DNA of 64,000 bases from Archangium lipolyticum (lineage in GTDB: Bacteria > Myxococcota > Myxococcia > Myxococcales > Myxococcaceae): the NCBI RefSeq assembly GCF_024623785.1, contig NZ_JANKBZ010000009.1, positions 310,001-374,000 on the forward strand, given 5' to 3'. Under the pieces are notes generated by a model, which saw only the letters and a list, made by a program, of their open reading frames with translations, was not told the origin of the DNA and did no database searches. Shown here piece by piece: positions 1-9,046 of the stretch. The position numbers were made by a program, and so were the translations under genes. How positions within the stretch are numbered: position 1 is the first letter of the stretch; each line of letters opens with the position of its first letter.

Positions 1-871
1 AGAGCGTGCGCGCGCGCGAGCTGTCCGCGAACATCCGCCAGATCTCCGTCGGCCGGTACTCCAGCGCGCCAATCTCGATGGAGGATTTGGTGTCGGTGAG
101 GGCGGCGATCTTCTTCACCAGGTCGCGGATGGCCACCTCCTCGCCCGAGGCGAGGTTGACCGGGCCCTCGATGGTGCCGGTGTGATCGGCGGCGGCGAGG
201 AGCCCGTCCACCAGGTTGCCCACGTAGTTGAACTCGCGGGTCTGCTCGCCCTTGGTGGTGCGGATGGGCTTGCCCTTGAGGCAGTTGATGATGAGCTCGG
301 GGATGATGGCCTTGCTGCTCTGATAGGGGCCGTAGGCGTTGAAGGGCCGCAGCACGACGATGCGCCCGCTGCCCTTCATCCGCTGCTTCATGCGGCAGTA
401 CAGCTCACCGGAGTACTTGGTGATGGCGTAGGGAGAGATGGGCTCGGGGTTCATCGTCTCCACGAAGGGCACGCCCGACTGGTGGCCGTACACCTCGGAG
501 GTGGACATGTAGACGAAGGCCTCGGTGCCGGGCACCACGTCCAGCAGGTTGGCCGTGCCCTTGGCGTTGACGTCGAAGCACTCCTCCACCTGCCGGAAGC
601 TCTCGCCCACGTGGTTGTAGGCGGCCAGGTGGAAGACCACGTGCGGGTCGAACTTCGCCACCTCGTCCAGCGCGCCGCGGTTGCGCAGGTCCGCTTCGAT
701 GACCTTGATGCGCGTCCACTCATCGCGCAGGCGCTCGTTCTTCATCACGTTGCCGTAGCGCGTGGTGACGGCCACCTTCGCGCCCTGCTCCAGCAACCGC
801 TTCACCAGGTGGCTGCCGATGAAGCCGGAGCCGCCCGTCACCACCACGCGTTTGTCTTTCATCCCGCTCAT
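1..871 (-). CDS. NAD-dependent sugar epimerase/dehydratase, partial
   Basis: Extended short-chain dehydrogenase of the nucleotide-sugar epimerase/4,6-dehydratase group; its C-terminus lies beyond the window edge. Visible: Rossmann glycine motif TGGSGFIGSHL near residues 9-19, a Ser/Thr-rich strand before the catalytic YAITK (YxxxK), and LRPFNAYGP, the usual substrate-loop motif. The chosen ATG at 871 overlaps the TGA of the nucleotidyltransferase gene (ATGA), so translation is probably coupled; an in-frame ATG three codons on is the alternative. It is the third gene of a minus-strand operon with a glycosyltransferase and a nucleotidyltransferase, so it likely modifies an NDP-sugar for a surface polysaccharide. 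The exact sugar cannot be read from the sequence. Confidence 0.85.
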   Translation of the reverse strand, partial: MSGMKDKRVVVTGGSGFIGSHLVKRLLEQGAKVAVTTRYGNVMKNERLRDEWTRIKVIEADLRNRGALDEVAKFDPHVVFHLAAYNHVGESFRQVEECFDVNAKGTANLLDVVPGTEAFVYMSTSEVYGHQSGVPFVETMNPEPISPYAITKYSGELYCRMKQRMKGSGRIVVLRPFNAYGPYQSSKAIIPELIINCLKGKPIRTTKGEQTREFNYVGNLVDGLLAAADHTGTIEGPVNLASGEEVAIRDLVKKIAALTDTKSSIEIGALEYRPTEIWRMFADSSRARTL

Positions 872-1617
872 GTTCCCGTCCCTTCCAGAAGGGTGAAGAA
901 TTCGATCTCGCCCTCGGCTTCGGTGCGTTCCTTCTCGGTGTTCACCGTGAGGTGCTTGCCCTGGTGCTTGTGTGCCCGTACGGCCCCGCGCTTCGTCAGC
1001 GCGCCGAGGAACATCATCAGGTCCGTCCCCCGCCGCATCTCGTCCAGCGCGGCGGGCTCGCAGAGGATGAAGCCGATGTTGATCCAATACGGCAGCACGG
1101 GCTTCTCCAGCAGCCCCGACACCCGGTCCGTGTCCCCGTCCATGGAGACGATGCCGTAGGGGCTCTGCAGCGGGTACACCGTCATCGTGGCCAGGGCTCC
1201 GGCCTCCGTGTGGTGGCGGGCGAGCGAGCCCAGGTCCACGTTGGCCAGGGTGTCGCCGTAGCAGACGAGCGCCCGGCCGGGCACGTGCCGGCGTGCATCC
1301 AGCACGCGGTCCGCCATGCTGGCGTCCTCACCCGAGTCCACGCACACCACCTCTTCGATACCCGAGGGCAGGGACAGCTCCTCGACGAAGCGGACGATGG
1401 CCTCGGCCTTGTAGCCGGTGCACAGGACGAAGCGGCGCACGCCCTGCAGGGACAGGTAGCGCAGCAGGTGCTGGAGCAGCGGCTTGCCGCGCAGGGGGAC
1501 GAGGGGCTTGGGGAGGTGCTCGGTGAAGGGACGGAGGCGCTCGCCCTTGCCGCCACACAGCAGCACGGCGGTGACGTCCGAGAGGGGAGAGCCGGTATCG
1601 GGAGGAGGAGTGCTCAT
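868..1617 (-). CDS. Sugar nucleotidyltransferase
   Basis: 249-residue NTP_transferase-fold enzyme that would activate a sugar-1-phosphate to an NDP-sugar in the cytoplasm. The signature GGKGERLRPFTEHLPKPL starts near residue 22 (GGxGxRLxPxT...PKP), and CYGDTLANVDL carries the metal-binding Gly-Asp. The overall pattern (YGIV, EKP, WINIGF) resembles glucose-1-phosphate cytidylyltransferase or mannose-1-phosphate guanylyltransferase relatives; the base and sugar are not determined. Start ATG overlaps the stop of the upstream glycosyltransferase (ATGA) and its own stop overlaps the next start, so three genes form a tightly coupled operon. A partner making the substrate for the adjacent epimerase/dehydratase is the simplest reading. 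Confidence 0.85.
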   Translation of the reverse strand: MSTPPPDTGSPLSDVTAVLLCGGKGERLRPFTEHLPKPLVPLRGKPLLQHLLRYLSLQGVRRFVLCTGYKAEAIVRFVEELSLPSGIEEVVCVDSGEDASMADRVLDARRHVPGRALVCYGDTLANVDLGSLARHHTEAGALATMTVYPLQSPYGIVSMDGDTDRVSGLLEKPVLPYWINIGFILCEPAALDEMRRGTDLMMFLGALTKRGAVRAHKHQGKHLTVNTEKERTEAEGEIEFFTLLEGTGT

Positions 1618-2765
1618 GTGAGGGCCTGCTGGATGCGCGTGACGAGCGGGCGCCGGAAGTTCTCGGGGGTGAGGTGGCGCTGCACGGCCTCGCGGGCCTT
1701 GGCGCCCATGCCAGGCAGCAGCTCCGGGTGGCGGTGCAGGTGCTCCAACCGCTCGCGGATGGCGCGTGCGTCACCGGTGGGGACGATGTAGCCGTTGACG
1801 CCGTCCTCCACCAGGTCCGCCGCGCCGGTGTTGTCGGTGACGATGACGGGCACGCCGCTGGCCATGGCCTCGGCCACGGAGTAGGAGAAGCCGTCGGCCA
1901 GCGAGGGGTGTACCAGGACGCTCGTCTTCCCGTACACCTCGCCGTAGCCCACCTTGCGCACCTCCACCGGCTTCACCACGAGGGAGGCGTCGCGCGCCTG
2001 GAACTCGCGCAGCATGTTCGTCGCCGCGCGCGAGCCCGGCCCGCCCCAGAGCACCAGCTCCGCGTCCTTGGGCTTCAGCGAGTCCCAGGCCTCCAGCAGG
2101 TAGTGGAAGCCCTTCCACGGCTCGATGAGGCCCACGAAGCTCACCCGGAAGACGTCCTGTGGGAAGGTGGCCTGGGGGAACTCCGAGAGGTCCAGGGGCG
2201 GCGTGGCCACCACCAGCTTCTCCTCGGGGAAGCCGCGCGCGAGGAAGGTGCGCCGGGCGCGCTCGGACATGACGCGCACCACGTCCGCGGTGCGGTATTC
2301 GTCGAGGATGCGCCGGTACATGCGCGGGCCGATGTTGCCCTTGAGGCCGAACTTGCGCGACTCGCGGTCCACGTGGGAGCGGAAGTCCTCCACATGGGTG
2401 TTCACCACGTCCAGCACCGTGCGCATGCCCCGCCGGCGGGCGGCATGGAGGCTCTCGGCGCACTGGCCCACCACGCCCTGGAAGACGTCCGCGGCGGGCA
2501 GGTTCGAGGCCACGTAACGGTCGAAGTGCAGGTCGCTCGCGAGCACCATCCAGTCGCGGCGGCGGCGCAGCAGCGGCACGCGCCCCATCCACGTGGACAG
2601 GGGCGAGGCGGGCACCCGGTGGGTGCGCGGCTCTCCCGAGTCACGACAGAAGACGCTCAGCGAGAAATCCTCGCGGAGCGCCTCGAGCATGTGCTGGAGG
2701 TTGAGGCCCTGGCCACCTTGTCGGGCCACGGCATTGGCTGCGAGGAGCAGAGCCTTCTCGTTCAC
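1614..2765 (-). CDS. Glycosyltransferase family 4 protein
   Basis: GT-B fold glycosyltransferase of 383 residues that would transfer a sugar from an NDP-donor onto a growing glycan at the inner membrane. The C-terminal donor-binding half shows VSFVGLIEPWKGFHYLLEAW, then a Ser-Val-Ala-Glu-Ala-Met/Ala-Ser-Gly-Val-Pro segment, the EX7E-type region typical of GT4. GTG start (rc of 2763-2765) with AGAGGG a few bases upstream. First gene of the minus-strand operon; the 176-bp gap to the divergent WecA-like gene must hold both promoters. No membrane segments. Acceptor and donor are unknown. Confidence 0.85.
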   Translation of the reverse strand: MNEKALLLAANAVARQGGQGLNLQHMLEALREDFSLSVFCRDSGEPRTHRVPASPLSTWMGRVPLLRRRRDWMVLASDLHFDRYVASNLPAADVFQGVVGQCAESLHAARRRGMRTVLDVVNTHVEDFRSHVDRESRKFGLKGNIGPRMYRRILDEYRTADVVRVMSERARRTFLARGFPEEKLVVATPPLDLSEFPQATFPQDVFRVSFVGLIEPWKGFHYLLEAWDSLKPKDAELVLWGGPGSRAATNMLREFQARDASLVVKPVEVRKVGYGEVYGKTSVLVHPSLADGFSYSVAEAMASGVPVIVTDNTGAADLVEDGVNGYIVPTGDARAIRERLEHLHRHPELLPGMGAKAREAVQRHLTPENFRRPLVTRIQQALT

Positions 2766-2941
2766 GGCGCCCTCTTACACAATCCCACCCCGGCTTGGGT
2801 ACAGGGGATTGCATCGCGGGGGGATTGAATTGTCCGGTCGGTCCCTCCCCATCCGGACGACATATTTGTCACACCTCCGGGCATTGACGCACCGCGCCCA
2901 TCTCGGCACCATGCGCCGCCTTTGGGGGTGGAGAGTTCGAG

Positions 2942-4426
2942 ATGATTACCTATCTGGTGGCATTCCTCGTCGCGCTGATGGTGGCCCTGGTGCTGACGCT
3001 GGTGGTGCGTAACCGTGCCCTGGTCTGGGGCTGGGTGGATCAGGCCAACTCCAGCCGGAAGGTCCACGTCCGTCCCATTCCCCGTCTGGGCGGAATTGGT
3101 ATCGTGGGCGGATTCTTCGCGCCGCTCTGTGCGCTCTTCCTGGTGGACTCGGTGGTGGGTGTCCAGTTCCTCTCTCAGACGGAGCTGGTGTGGGGTCTGT
3201 TCGGCGGCGGGCTGGTGGTGGCGCTGCTGGGACTCTATGACGACTTGAGGGGCGCGGGCGCGAAGCTGAAGTTCAGCGTGCAGATGCTGGTGGCGCTCGG
3301 GCTGTACGCGCTGGGCTTCCGCATCGAGGTCCTCGCCAATCCCTTCGGGCCCGAGGTGCCGCTGGGCCTGCTGGGGCTGCCCTTCACCGTGTTCTGGGTG
3401 GTGGGGGTCATCAACGCGCTCAACCTCATCGACGGGTTGGACGGGCTGGCCGGTGGGGTGGCCTTCTTCGGGGTGGGCACCAACTTCATCCTCGCGCTCA
3501 GCCGTGGGGACGTGCTGCTGTGCCTGCTGATGGCGGCGCTGGCGGGCGCCATCCTCGGCTTCCTCGTCTTCAACTTCAACCCGGCCTCCATCTTCATGGG
3601 GGACACGGGCAGCATGTTCCTGGGGTTCGTGCTGGCGGCCGTCTCCATCAAGACGAGCGCCAAGAGCGGTACCGCGGTGGCCATGCTGGTGCCGGTGATG
3701 GCGCTGGGCCTGCCCATCATGGACACGCTGCTGGCCATGGTGCGGCGCACGCTGCTGGGCCGGCCCATGTTCAGCGCGGACAAGGAGCACATCCACCACC
3801 GGATGATGAGCCGGCTGGTGCTCAGCCACCGCGCGACGGTGCTGGTGCTGTACGGGCTGTGCGCCCTCTTCACGCTGACGGCGCTCGGTCTGCACTGGGC
3901 CAACAGAGCGCAGAGCGCCATGCTGCTGACGGGCATGGGGGTGGTGGTGGCGGTGCTGATGCGCAAGCTGGGCTACCTGGACCTGCGGCGCGCCAGCGGC
4001 ATGAGCGAGTTGCGGCGCAAGAACATCCGGCTGCGCTCGCTGGTGAAGGGCGTCACCGACGAGGTGCGCGTGGCCAATGGGCCGAAGGACCTCTGGGCCG
4101 CGGTGCGTCCGCTGGCGGAGGCGCTCGACGCCTCTCGTCTGGAGCTGCGCCTCGAGCGCCAGCGTGACGGCAACCGCGACGGGCTCACCTTCGAGACGCG
4201 GCGGCCCGCCGGCGCGGCGCTGCCGCTGGAGGTGTCCCTGCGGGTGGAGGGCTCGGGCGAGACGCTCGGCCGGTTCCTGATCGCCTGGAGTGACGGGCGC
4301 TCGGAGATCAACCGCGACGAGGAGCTGGCGCTGGAGCTGGTGGTGGACGCGGTGGGGGACCGGGCCGGGAAGCTGCTGGCCCAGGCCGAGGCGGATCCCC
4401 TGCGCGTCGTCTCGTTGCGGCGGTGA
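2942..4426 (+). CDS. WecA/MraY-like polyprenyl-phosphate sugar-1-phosphate transferase with C-terminal extension
   Basis: Multipass membrane enzyme that moves a sugar-1-phosphate (typically GlcNAc-1-P) from UDP-sugar to undecaprenyl phosphate, starting glycan assembly. Family landmarks are all present: Asp-Asp at residues 100-101 (LYDDLRG), NLIDGLDGLAGG at 161-172, FMGDTGSMFLG around 218-228, and HIHHRM at 283-288. About ten hydrophobic segments fill residues 1-340. Unlike the usual ~350-residue WecA, it carries a ~150-residue soluble tail (340-494) with alternating charged beta-like stretches, not recognised. It opens the plus-strand polysaccharide gene run and overlaps the next gene by 4 nt (GTGA). 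Confidence 0.9.
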   Translation: MITYLVAFLVALMVALVLTLVVRNRALVWGWVDQANSSRKVHVRPIPRLGGIGIVGGFFAPLCALFLVDSVVGVQFLSQTELVWGLFGGGLVVALLGLYDDLRGAGAKLKFSVQMLVALGLYALGFRIEVLANPFGPEVPLGLLGLPFTVFWVVGVINALNLIDGLDGLAGGVAFFGVGTNFILALSRGDVLLCLLMAALAGAILGFLVFNFNPASIFMGDTGSMFLGFVLAAVSIKTSAKSGTAVAMLVPVMALGLPIMDTLLAMVRRTLLGRPMFSADKEHIHHRMMSRLVLSHRATVLVLYGLCALFTLTALGLHWANRAQSAMLLTGMGVVVAVLMRKLGYLDLRRASGMSELRRKNIRLRSLVKGVTDEVRVANGPKDLWAAVRPLAEALDASRLELRLERQRDGNRDGLTFETRRPAGAALPLEVSLRVEGSGETLGRFLIAWSDGRSEINRDEELALELVVDAVGDRAGKLLAQAEADPLRVVSLRR

Positions 4427-5475
4427 GCGGCATGGGCGCGCGGGCGCTCCTGGACGTGCTCCGGGCCTGGCCGGAGGCCCCGGGGGGCTCCGTGCCCGGA
4501 GACGCGGAGGCCTTCGTGCACGCGGCGGCCCGGCATGGGCTCGCGGGCTTCGTGCAGCACGCGCTGGGGCGCTCGGGCTGGGCGCTGGACGAGCCGGTGC
4601 GCACGCGCCTGCGCCGCGAGGCCCTGGCCCAGGCCGCCCGGGGCATGCGTGTGAAGGCGCTGCTGCTGCGGAGCCTGGACGCGCTGGCTCCGGTGGGGGT
4701 GGTGCCAGTGCTGCTCAAGGGCCACGGGCTGGCCGTGCGCCTCTATCCGGAGCCGCTGCAGCGGGCCACCACGGACGTGGACCTGCTGGTGGCGGACGAG
4801 GAGGTGGCGCCGGCCTCGCGTGTCCTGGAGGGGCTGGGGTTGAGGCCGCTGAGCGAGGCGGCGGCGGCGCACGCGCGGGAGCACGAGCACCACCTGACCT
4901 TCTCGGGTGCCGCGGGGATGGTGGAGCTGCACTTCCGCGCCCTCGTCGGCTACGGCCAGGCGCTGGAGGGACGGGCGCTGCTGGCGCGCGCGGAGGAGGC
5001 GGTGCTGGAGGGCCGGCGCGTGCGCTACCTGAGCGCGGAGGACGAGCTCGTCTACCTCGCGCTGCACGCGAGCAACCACCTGCTGCAGCGGCTGTCGTGG
5101 CTGTTCGACCTGAAGCTGCTGATGCTGGCCCATCCCGGGCTGGACTGGGGGCGGGTGGTGGAGGTGGCGCGCGGGACGGCCTTCCCCCACCTGGCGTGGT
5201 ACGCGCTGGAGGCGGCGTGGCGGCTGGTGGGAGCGCCGGTGCCGGAGGTGACGCTGGCGGCGCTGGCTCCGCCCTCGTGGCAGCGGATGATGGCGGCGCG
5301 CTTCTTCACCGCCGAGCGGCTGTTGGACACGGAACTGATGAACCACAAGCCGGCGTGGGTGGCGGCGAAGCTGTTGCTCGCGCCACGGCTGTTGCCCATG
5401 GCACGCTATACCGCGCGTCGGCTGCGGGAGGATGGGCTCGCGGCGCTGCGCGCGCACTTCGTGTCCTCACCCTGA
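4423..5475 (+). CDS. Nucleotidyltransferase-fold family protein (PF14907-like)
   Basis: 350-residue protein of the uncharacterised nucleotidyltransferase family often found in polysaccharide clusters. The hallmark is VLLKGHGLAVRLYPEP (invariant LKG) followed by a TTDVDLLV acidic motif near residues 115-120, which would coordinate metal in the pol-beta fold; a later Glu-rich stretch and DELVYLALHASNH fit the family. GTG start overlaps the WecA-like stop by 4 nt; an ATG three codons downstream is possible. Its substrate is unknown; neighbours argue for a role in capsule or O-antigen synthesis. A paralogue lacking the catalytic motif lies at 6689. Confidence 0.75.
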   Translation: MSGMGARALLDVLRAWPEAPGGSVPGDAEAFVHAAARHGLAGFVQHALGRSGWALDEPVRTRLRREALAQAARGMRVKALLLRSLDALAPVGVVPVLLKGHGLAVRLYPEPLQRATTDVDLLVADEEVAPASRVLEGLGLRPLSEAAAAHAREHEHHLTFSGAAGMVELHFRALVGYGQALEGRALLARAEEAVLEGRRVRYLSAEDELVYLALHASNHLLQRLSWLFDLKLLMLAHPGLDWGRVVEVARGTAFPHLAWYALEAAWRLVGAPVPEVTLAALAPPSWQRMMAARFFTAERLLDTELMNHKPAWVAAKLLLAPRLLPMARYTARRLREDGLAALRAHFVSSP

Positions 5476-5489
5476 AGGGAGCCCCGCTC

Positions 5490-6167
5490 GTGTCCAGGTC
5501 CTCGGCGTCGAAAGACTTTCCTCCCGCTCCCTGGGTCCTCCGGGGACAGATCTACGGCTCCATGTGGATGGTGCCCGCCGAGCGCATCCAGTTCCGTGTG
5601 GATCCAACCTTCGAGCTGCTCACCTTCGCGGGCCGTGTGTGCGTCGTCGCCTGCTTCGTGGACTACCAGGAGGGGAGCGTGCTCACCTATGGTGAGCTCT
5701 TCGGTGCCGTCAGCGTGAGGACGCGGGAACCGCGCCACCGGGGGCTTACGGTCACCCACATGTGGGTGGACAGCGAGCGCTCCATGCGTGGAGGCCGCGC
5801 GCTGTGGGGCATGCCCAAGGAGATGGCGCGGTTCGAGTTCGACCACCATCCGCCCGAGGGGGCCTTCAGGGGCATCGGTTGGGATTCACGGAAGAAGGAG
5901 CTGGCGAGGATGAGCTGCGACGTGGTCGCTGGACTGCCCGACAGCGTCCGCATCCCGATGAGCCTGCCGAACCTGCAGATGCTGGATGGGAAGGTGCAGT
6001 CACCGAAGACGGCGATCCACTTCTCGCCCCGGCTGATGCGGACCGAGTGGTCCATCCCCGAGGACAGCCCCCTGGCCTCGTTGGGCATCTCGGGGGCGAG
6101 CCCCTGGATGAGCTTCCAGGTGCGGAACTTCGAGTGGAACCTGCCCGCGGCGACTCCAGTGGACTGA
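5490..6167 (+). CDS. Acetoacetate decarboxylase-fold family protein
   Basis: 225-residue soluble protein of the acetoacetate decarboxylase (ADC)-like superfamily. Recognisable pieces: an N-terminal GQIYGSMWMVPAERIQF, a central THMWVDSERSMRGGRALWGMPKEMARF that matches the ADC 'GR..WG.PK..A' signature with the conserved Lys, and a C-terminal amphipathic beta stretch ending in FEWNLP. GTG start is chosen because GAAGGGA lies 9 nt upstream and the reading frame upstream only shadows the neighbouring gene. It sits 14 nt after the nucleotidyltransferase, so probably the same transcript, but whether it works on sugars is unclear; many such homologues lack decarboxylase activity. Confidence 0.7.
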   Translation: MSRSSASKDFPPAPWVLRGQIYGSMWMVPAERIQFRVDPTFELLTFAGRVCVVACFVDYQEGSVLTYGELFGAVSVRTREPRHRGLTVTHMWVDSERSMRGGRALWGMPKEMARFEFDHHPPEGAFRGIGWDSRKKELARMSCDVVAGLPDSVRIPMSLPNLQMLDGKVQSPKTAIHFSPRLMRTEWSIPEDSPLASLGISGASPWMSFQVRNFEWNLPAATPVD

Positions 6168-6195
6168 GCGCCGCGGGAGGTGGGCGGGCGCTGGA

Positions 6196-6597
6196 CTACT
6201 TGCTGACGGACGGGCGCCCGGCCGCGCCGGACGGCGTGAGCTCGAACACGTCGCCAGACACGGTGAGCTGGCGGGTGCAGTAGAAGCCCAGGTAGGAGCG
6301 GATGGCGTAGTCCTCGCGCAGGTTCATGATGACCTGGTTGGGCGCGAGCTCGGCGGAGAGGTACAGCTCCTGCATCGCCTCCTGGTACAGGTTGGTGGAG
6401 AGCGGGATGATGCAGAGCACGGAGCCGGTGGAGGACGCGCCGCTGGCCGGTTTCACATAGCGTACGCCCGCGACATCCATGCGGTACTCGAGCTGCTGGG
6501 TGGAGATGGCATCGCGGATGAAGCCGCCGGACGCACCGCAGCCGGCGAGCAGTCCCGCGCCGAGGGCGAGGGTCGAAAGACGAAAGGTCTGGGTCAT
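6196..6597 (-). CDS. Small hypothetical lipoprotein
   Basis: 133 residues with a type II signal peptide: Met-Thr-Gln-Thr-Phe-Arg then a hydrophobic run and lipobox LLAGC, the acylated Cys being near residue 20. The +2 residue is Gly, so outer-membrane sorting is expected. The mature part is polar with no catalytic motif. It is transcribed opposite to the surrounding polysaccharide genes and converges with the ADC-like gene. Function not recognised. Confidence 0.7.
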   Translation of the reverse strand: MTQTFRLSTLALGAGLLAGCGASGGFIRDAISTQQLEYRMDVAGVRYVKPASGASSTGSVLCIIPLSTNLYQEAMQELYLSAELAPNQVIMNLREDYAIRSYLGFYCTRQLTVSGDVFELTPSGAAGRPSVSK

Positions 6598-6688
6598 GGT
6601 CGCGCAGCCAACAACCAGTGGCCCGGTGACGTCAAGAGCAGGCTTCCGATTGCGTCCCGTGCGTGCGAGTCGCTAAAGGTCCGGCCTC

Positions 6689-7660
6689 ATGGCGATCAGT
6701 CTCATCGACACCTTCCGTCTCCTGGCCTCGTTCGACCCACCGCGCCGTTCACTGCGCGGGGCGCCGTGGGAGGAGTACGTGGACTGGTCCATCGCGCAGG
6801 GTCTGGCGCCGTTGGCCTCGTACAACCTCGAGTACCGGCTGGGTGGGGCGGACGCGCCGGAGTGGGCTCGCGACCGGTTGCTGAGCATCTACCAGGGCTC
6901 GCTCAACGACAACGTGATGAAGCTGGTCAACTTCAAGCGCTCCGTGGATGACCTGGAGGGCCGCAAGCTCCTCCTGTTGGGAGGAGCCGCCTTCGCCGAC
7001 ACGCTCTATCCGCACGTGGCCTTCCGCCCGGTGCTGGAAATCCAGATGCTGTTGCGGCGCATGGACGTGGATGCCTTCGCCGGCTACCTCGCCCAGCACG
7101 AGTTCCGTCCGGAGCCCGACGAGCCCGCCCATGGCGCGGCCCGGGTGGTGTCCGACGGCCGGACCCCCATCTTCCTCTACGCGGACGTGCTCGGCTCCGA
7201 GCGCCGCGACGAGGTCCAAGGCATCTTCGAGCGTGCGAAGCCGATGAGGATGTACGGCTCCTCCGTCTACCGTCCGGACCTGGAGGACATGGTGCTGCTC
7301 GTCGTCCTGCAGCACGCGCGAGAGGGCTACCAGGTGCCCTGGCTGTCCTTCGTGGACCTGCGCGAGCTGGTGATGGGGGCGAAGTCGATGGGGGGCCTCT
7401 ACTCGCGCTCCATGGATGTAGCGCTGTTGCTGGAGCGGGCGAAGGCGTGGAGGCTGGAGCGCTCCCTGTATGCGTCGCTGTCCCTCGTGGCGCGGCTGTT
7501 CCCCGAGACGACCGAGGCGGTGAAGCCGGCCCTGCCGCCGCTGCGCCGCGCCACGCGCGAGTTGCTGGACAGGCTGGTCGTCAACCCGGCGAGCGAGCCC
7601 GGCCAGATGAGCCATGTGCGGGGCTCGGATCGGTTGCGCCGGCTGCTCACCGGGCAATGA
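6689..7660 (+). CDS. Degenerate PF14907-like nucleotidyltransferase-fold protein
   Basis: 323 residues, same architecture as the gene at 4423: an N-terminal helical bundle, a hydrophobic strand KLLLLGGAAFADTLYP where the family has LKG, and a C-terminal DLEDMVLLVVLQHA helix. The acidic motif that should follow (Asp-x-Asp-Leu-Leu) is replaced by RPVLEIQMLL, and the LKG lysine is missing, so catalysis is doubtful. It may be a binding or regulatory paralogue. ATG is preceded by a modest AAAGG. It lies between the lipoprotein and ugd, 87 bp upstream of the latter. Confidence 0.65.
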   Translation: MAISLIDTFRLLASFDPPRRSLRGAPWEEYVDWSIAQGLAPLASYNLEYRLGGADAPEWARDRLLSIYQGSLNDNVMKLVNFKRSVDDLEGRKLLLLGGAAFADTLYPHVAFRPVLEIQMLLRRMDVDAFAGYLAQHEFRPEPDEPAHGAARVVSDGRTPIFLYADVLGSERRDEVQGIFERAKPMRMYGSSVYRPDLEDMVLLVVLQHAREGYQVPWLSFVDLRELVMGAKSMGGLYSRSMDVALLLERAKAWRLERSLYASLSLVARLFPETTEAVKPALPPLRRATRELLDRLVVNPASEPGQMSHVRGSDRLRRLLTGQ

Positions 7661-7747
7661 GGGGGGCGCCTGGACGTGACTCGCCCCTTCCCCCGGGTGC
7701 CCCTCCCGGCGTAAGAGCGTTCCCGGCTTCTGTCAGCCAGGACGCTC

Positions 7748-9046
7748 ATGCACATCGCCATCATCGGAACGGGCTACGTAGGTCTCGTCGCGGGTACCTG
7801 CTTCGCGGACTCGGGTAACGACGTCATCTGCGTGGATATCGACGCGCGGAAGATCGCCCAGCTTCAACAGGGAGAGGTTCCCATCTACGAGCCGGGTCTC
7901 GAGGAGCTCATCCGCAAGAACACGCGGGACAGGCGCCTGAGCTTCACCACGGACCTGGCCGCGTCGGTGTCGCGTGCGCAGGTGGTGTTCATCGCCGTGG
8001 GCACGCCCGAGGGTGAGACGGGCGAGGCGGACCTCCAGTACGTGCTGGCGGCGGCGGAGCAGATCGGCCGGGCGATGCGCCAGTACACGGTGGTGGTGGA
8101 CAAGAGCACCGTGCCGGTGGGCACCGCGGACAAGGTGCGCGAGGTCATCTCCCGCGTGACGGAGGTGGAGTTCGACGTCGTCTCCAACCCCGAGTTCCTC
8201 AAGGAGGGAGCGGCGCTGGACGACTTCCTCAAGCCGGACCGGGTGGTGATCGGCACGGAGTCGGAGCGGGCGCGCAAGGTGATGGGCCAGTTGTACGCGC
8301 CGTTCGTGCGCACGGAGAACCCCATCCTCTACATGGACACGCGCTCGGCCGAGCTGACGAAGTACGCGGCCAACGCGATGCTGGCCACGCGCATCTCGTT
8401 CATGAACGACATCGCCGCGCTCTGCGAGCGGGTGGGCGCGGACGTGGACTTCGTGCGCAAGGGAATGGGGGCGGACAAGCGCATCGGCTACCCGTTCCTC
8501 TTCCCGGGCGTGGGCTACGGCGGCTCGTGCTTCCCCAAGGACGTGAAGGCGCTGGTGGCCAAGGGCCGCGAGCAGGGCCTGGAGTTGGATCTGCTGCGCG
8601 CGGTGGAGCGCACCAACGAGCGGCAGAAGAAGGCGCTGGTGCACAAGGCGCTCAAGCACTTCGGCTCGCTGGACGGGCGCAAGTTCGCGGTGTGGGGCCT
8701 GGCCTTCAAGCCGAAGACGGACGACATGCGCGAGGCCCCGTCCATCGAGGTCATCGAGGGCCTGCTGGCCAAGGGCGCGCAGGTGTCGGCGCATGACCCC
8801 GTGGCCGAGCGCACGGCGCGGCGGGTGTTCGGCGAGCGCATCCGCTACACGAACGTGCCCTACGAGGCGCTGGAGGGCGCGGACGCGCTCTTCGTCGTCA
8901 CCGAGTGGAACGAGTTCCGCCACCCGGACTTCGAGCGCATGAAGGCGCTGATGAAGACCCCTGTCATCTTCGACGGCCGCAACATCTACGACCCGTCGCG
9001 GATGAAGGAGCTGGGCTTCTCGTACATGGGTCTGGGCAGGCGGTAG
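7748..9046 (+). CDS. ugd: UDP-glucose 6-dehydrogenase
   Basis: 432 residues, normal length for bacterial Ugd/TuaD; oxidises UDP-glucose to UDP-glucuronate with two NAD+. N-terminal NAD site GTGYVGLVAG, VGTPEGETGEADL at the domain boundary, conserved VVDKSTVPVGT, central dimerisation helix NAMLATRISFMNDIAALCERVGAD, and catalytic GYGGSCFPKD with the nucleophile Cys at 261; C-terminal VWGLAFKPKTDDMREAPS also conserved. UDP-glucuronate would feed the surface-polysaccharide machinery encoded on both sides. An extragenic hairpin repeat follows the stop. Confidence 0.95.
   Translation: MHIAIIGTGYVGLVAGTCFADSGNDVICVDIDARKIAQLQQGEVPIYEPGLEELIRKNTRDRRLSFTTDLAASVSRAQVVFIAVGTPEGETGEADLQYVLAAAEQIGRAMRQYTVVVDKSTVPVGTADKVREVISRVTEVEFDVVSNPEFLKEGAALDDFLKPDRVVIGTESERARKVMGQLYAPFVRTENPILYMDTRSAELTKYAANAMLATRISFMNDIAALCERVGADVDFVRKGMGADKRIGYPFLFPGVGYGGSCFPKDVKALVAKGREQGLELDLLRAVERTNERQKKALVHKALKHFGSLDGRKFAVWGLAFKPKTDDMREAPSIEVIEGLLAKGAQVSAHDPVAERTARRVFGERIRYTNVPYEALEGADALFVVTEWNEFRHPDFERMKALMKTPVIFDGRNIYDPSRMKELGFSYMGLGRR

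Noticed and set aside
182-1159. Long plus-strand open frame across the sugar-nucleotide genes
   Set aside because: It is opposite to two genes with clear motifs; His/Val/Ala-rich translation is typical of antisense frames in high-GC DNA.
3973-5457. 494-residue minus-strand open frame
   Set aside because: Arg/Gln/His-rich shadow of the WecA-like and nucleotidyltransferase genes; no domain.
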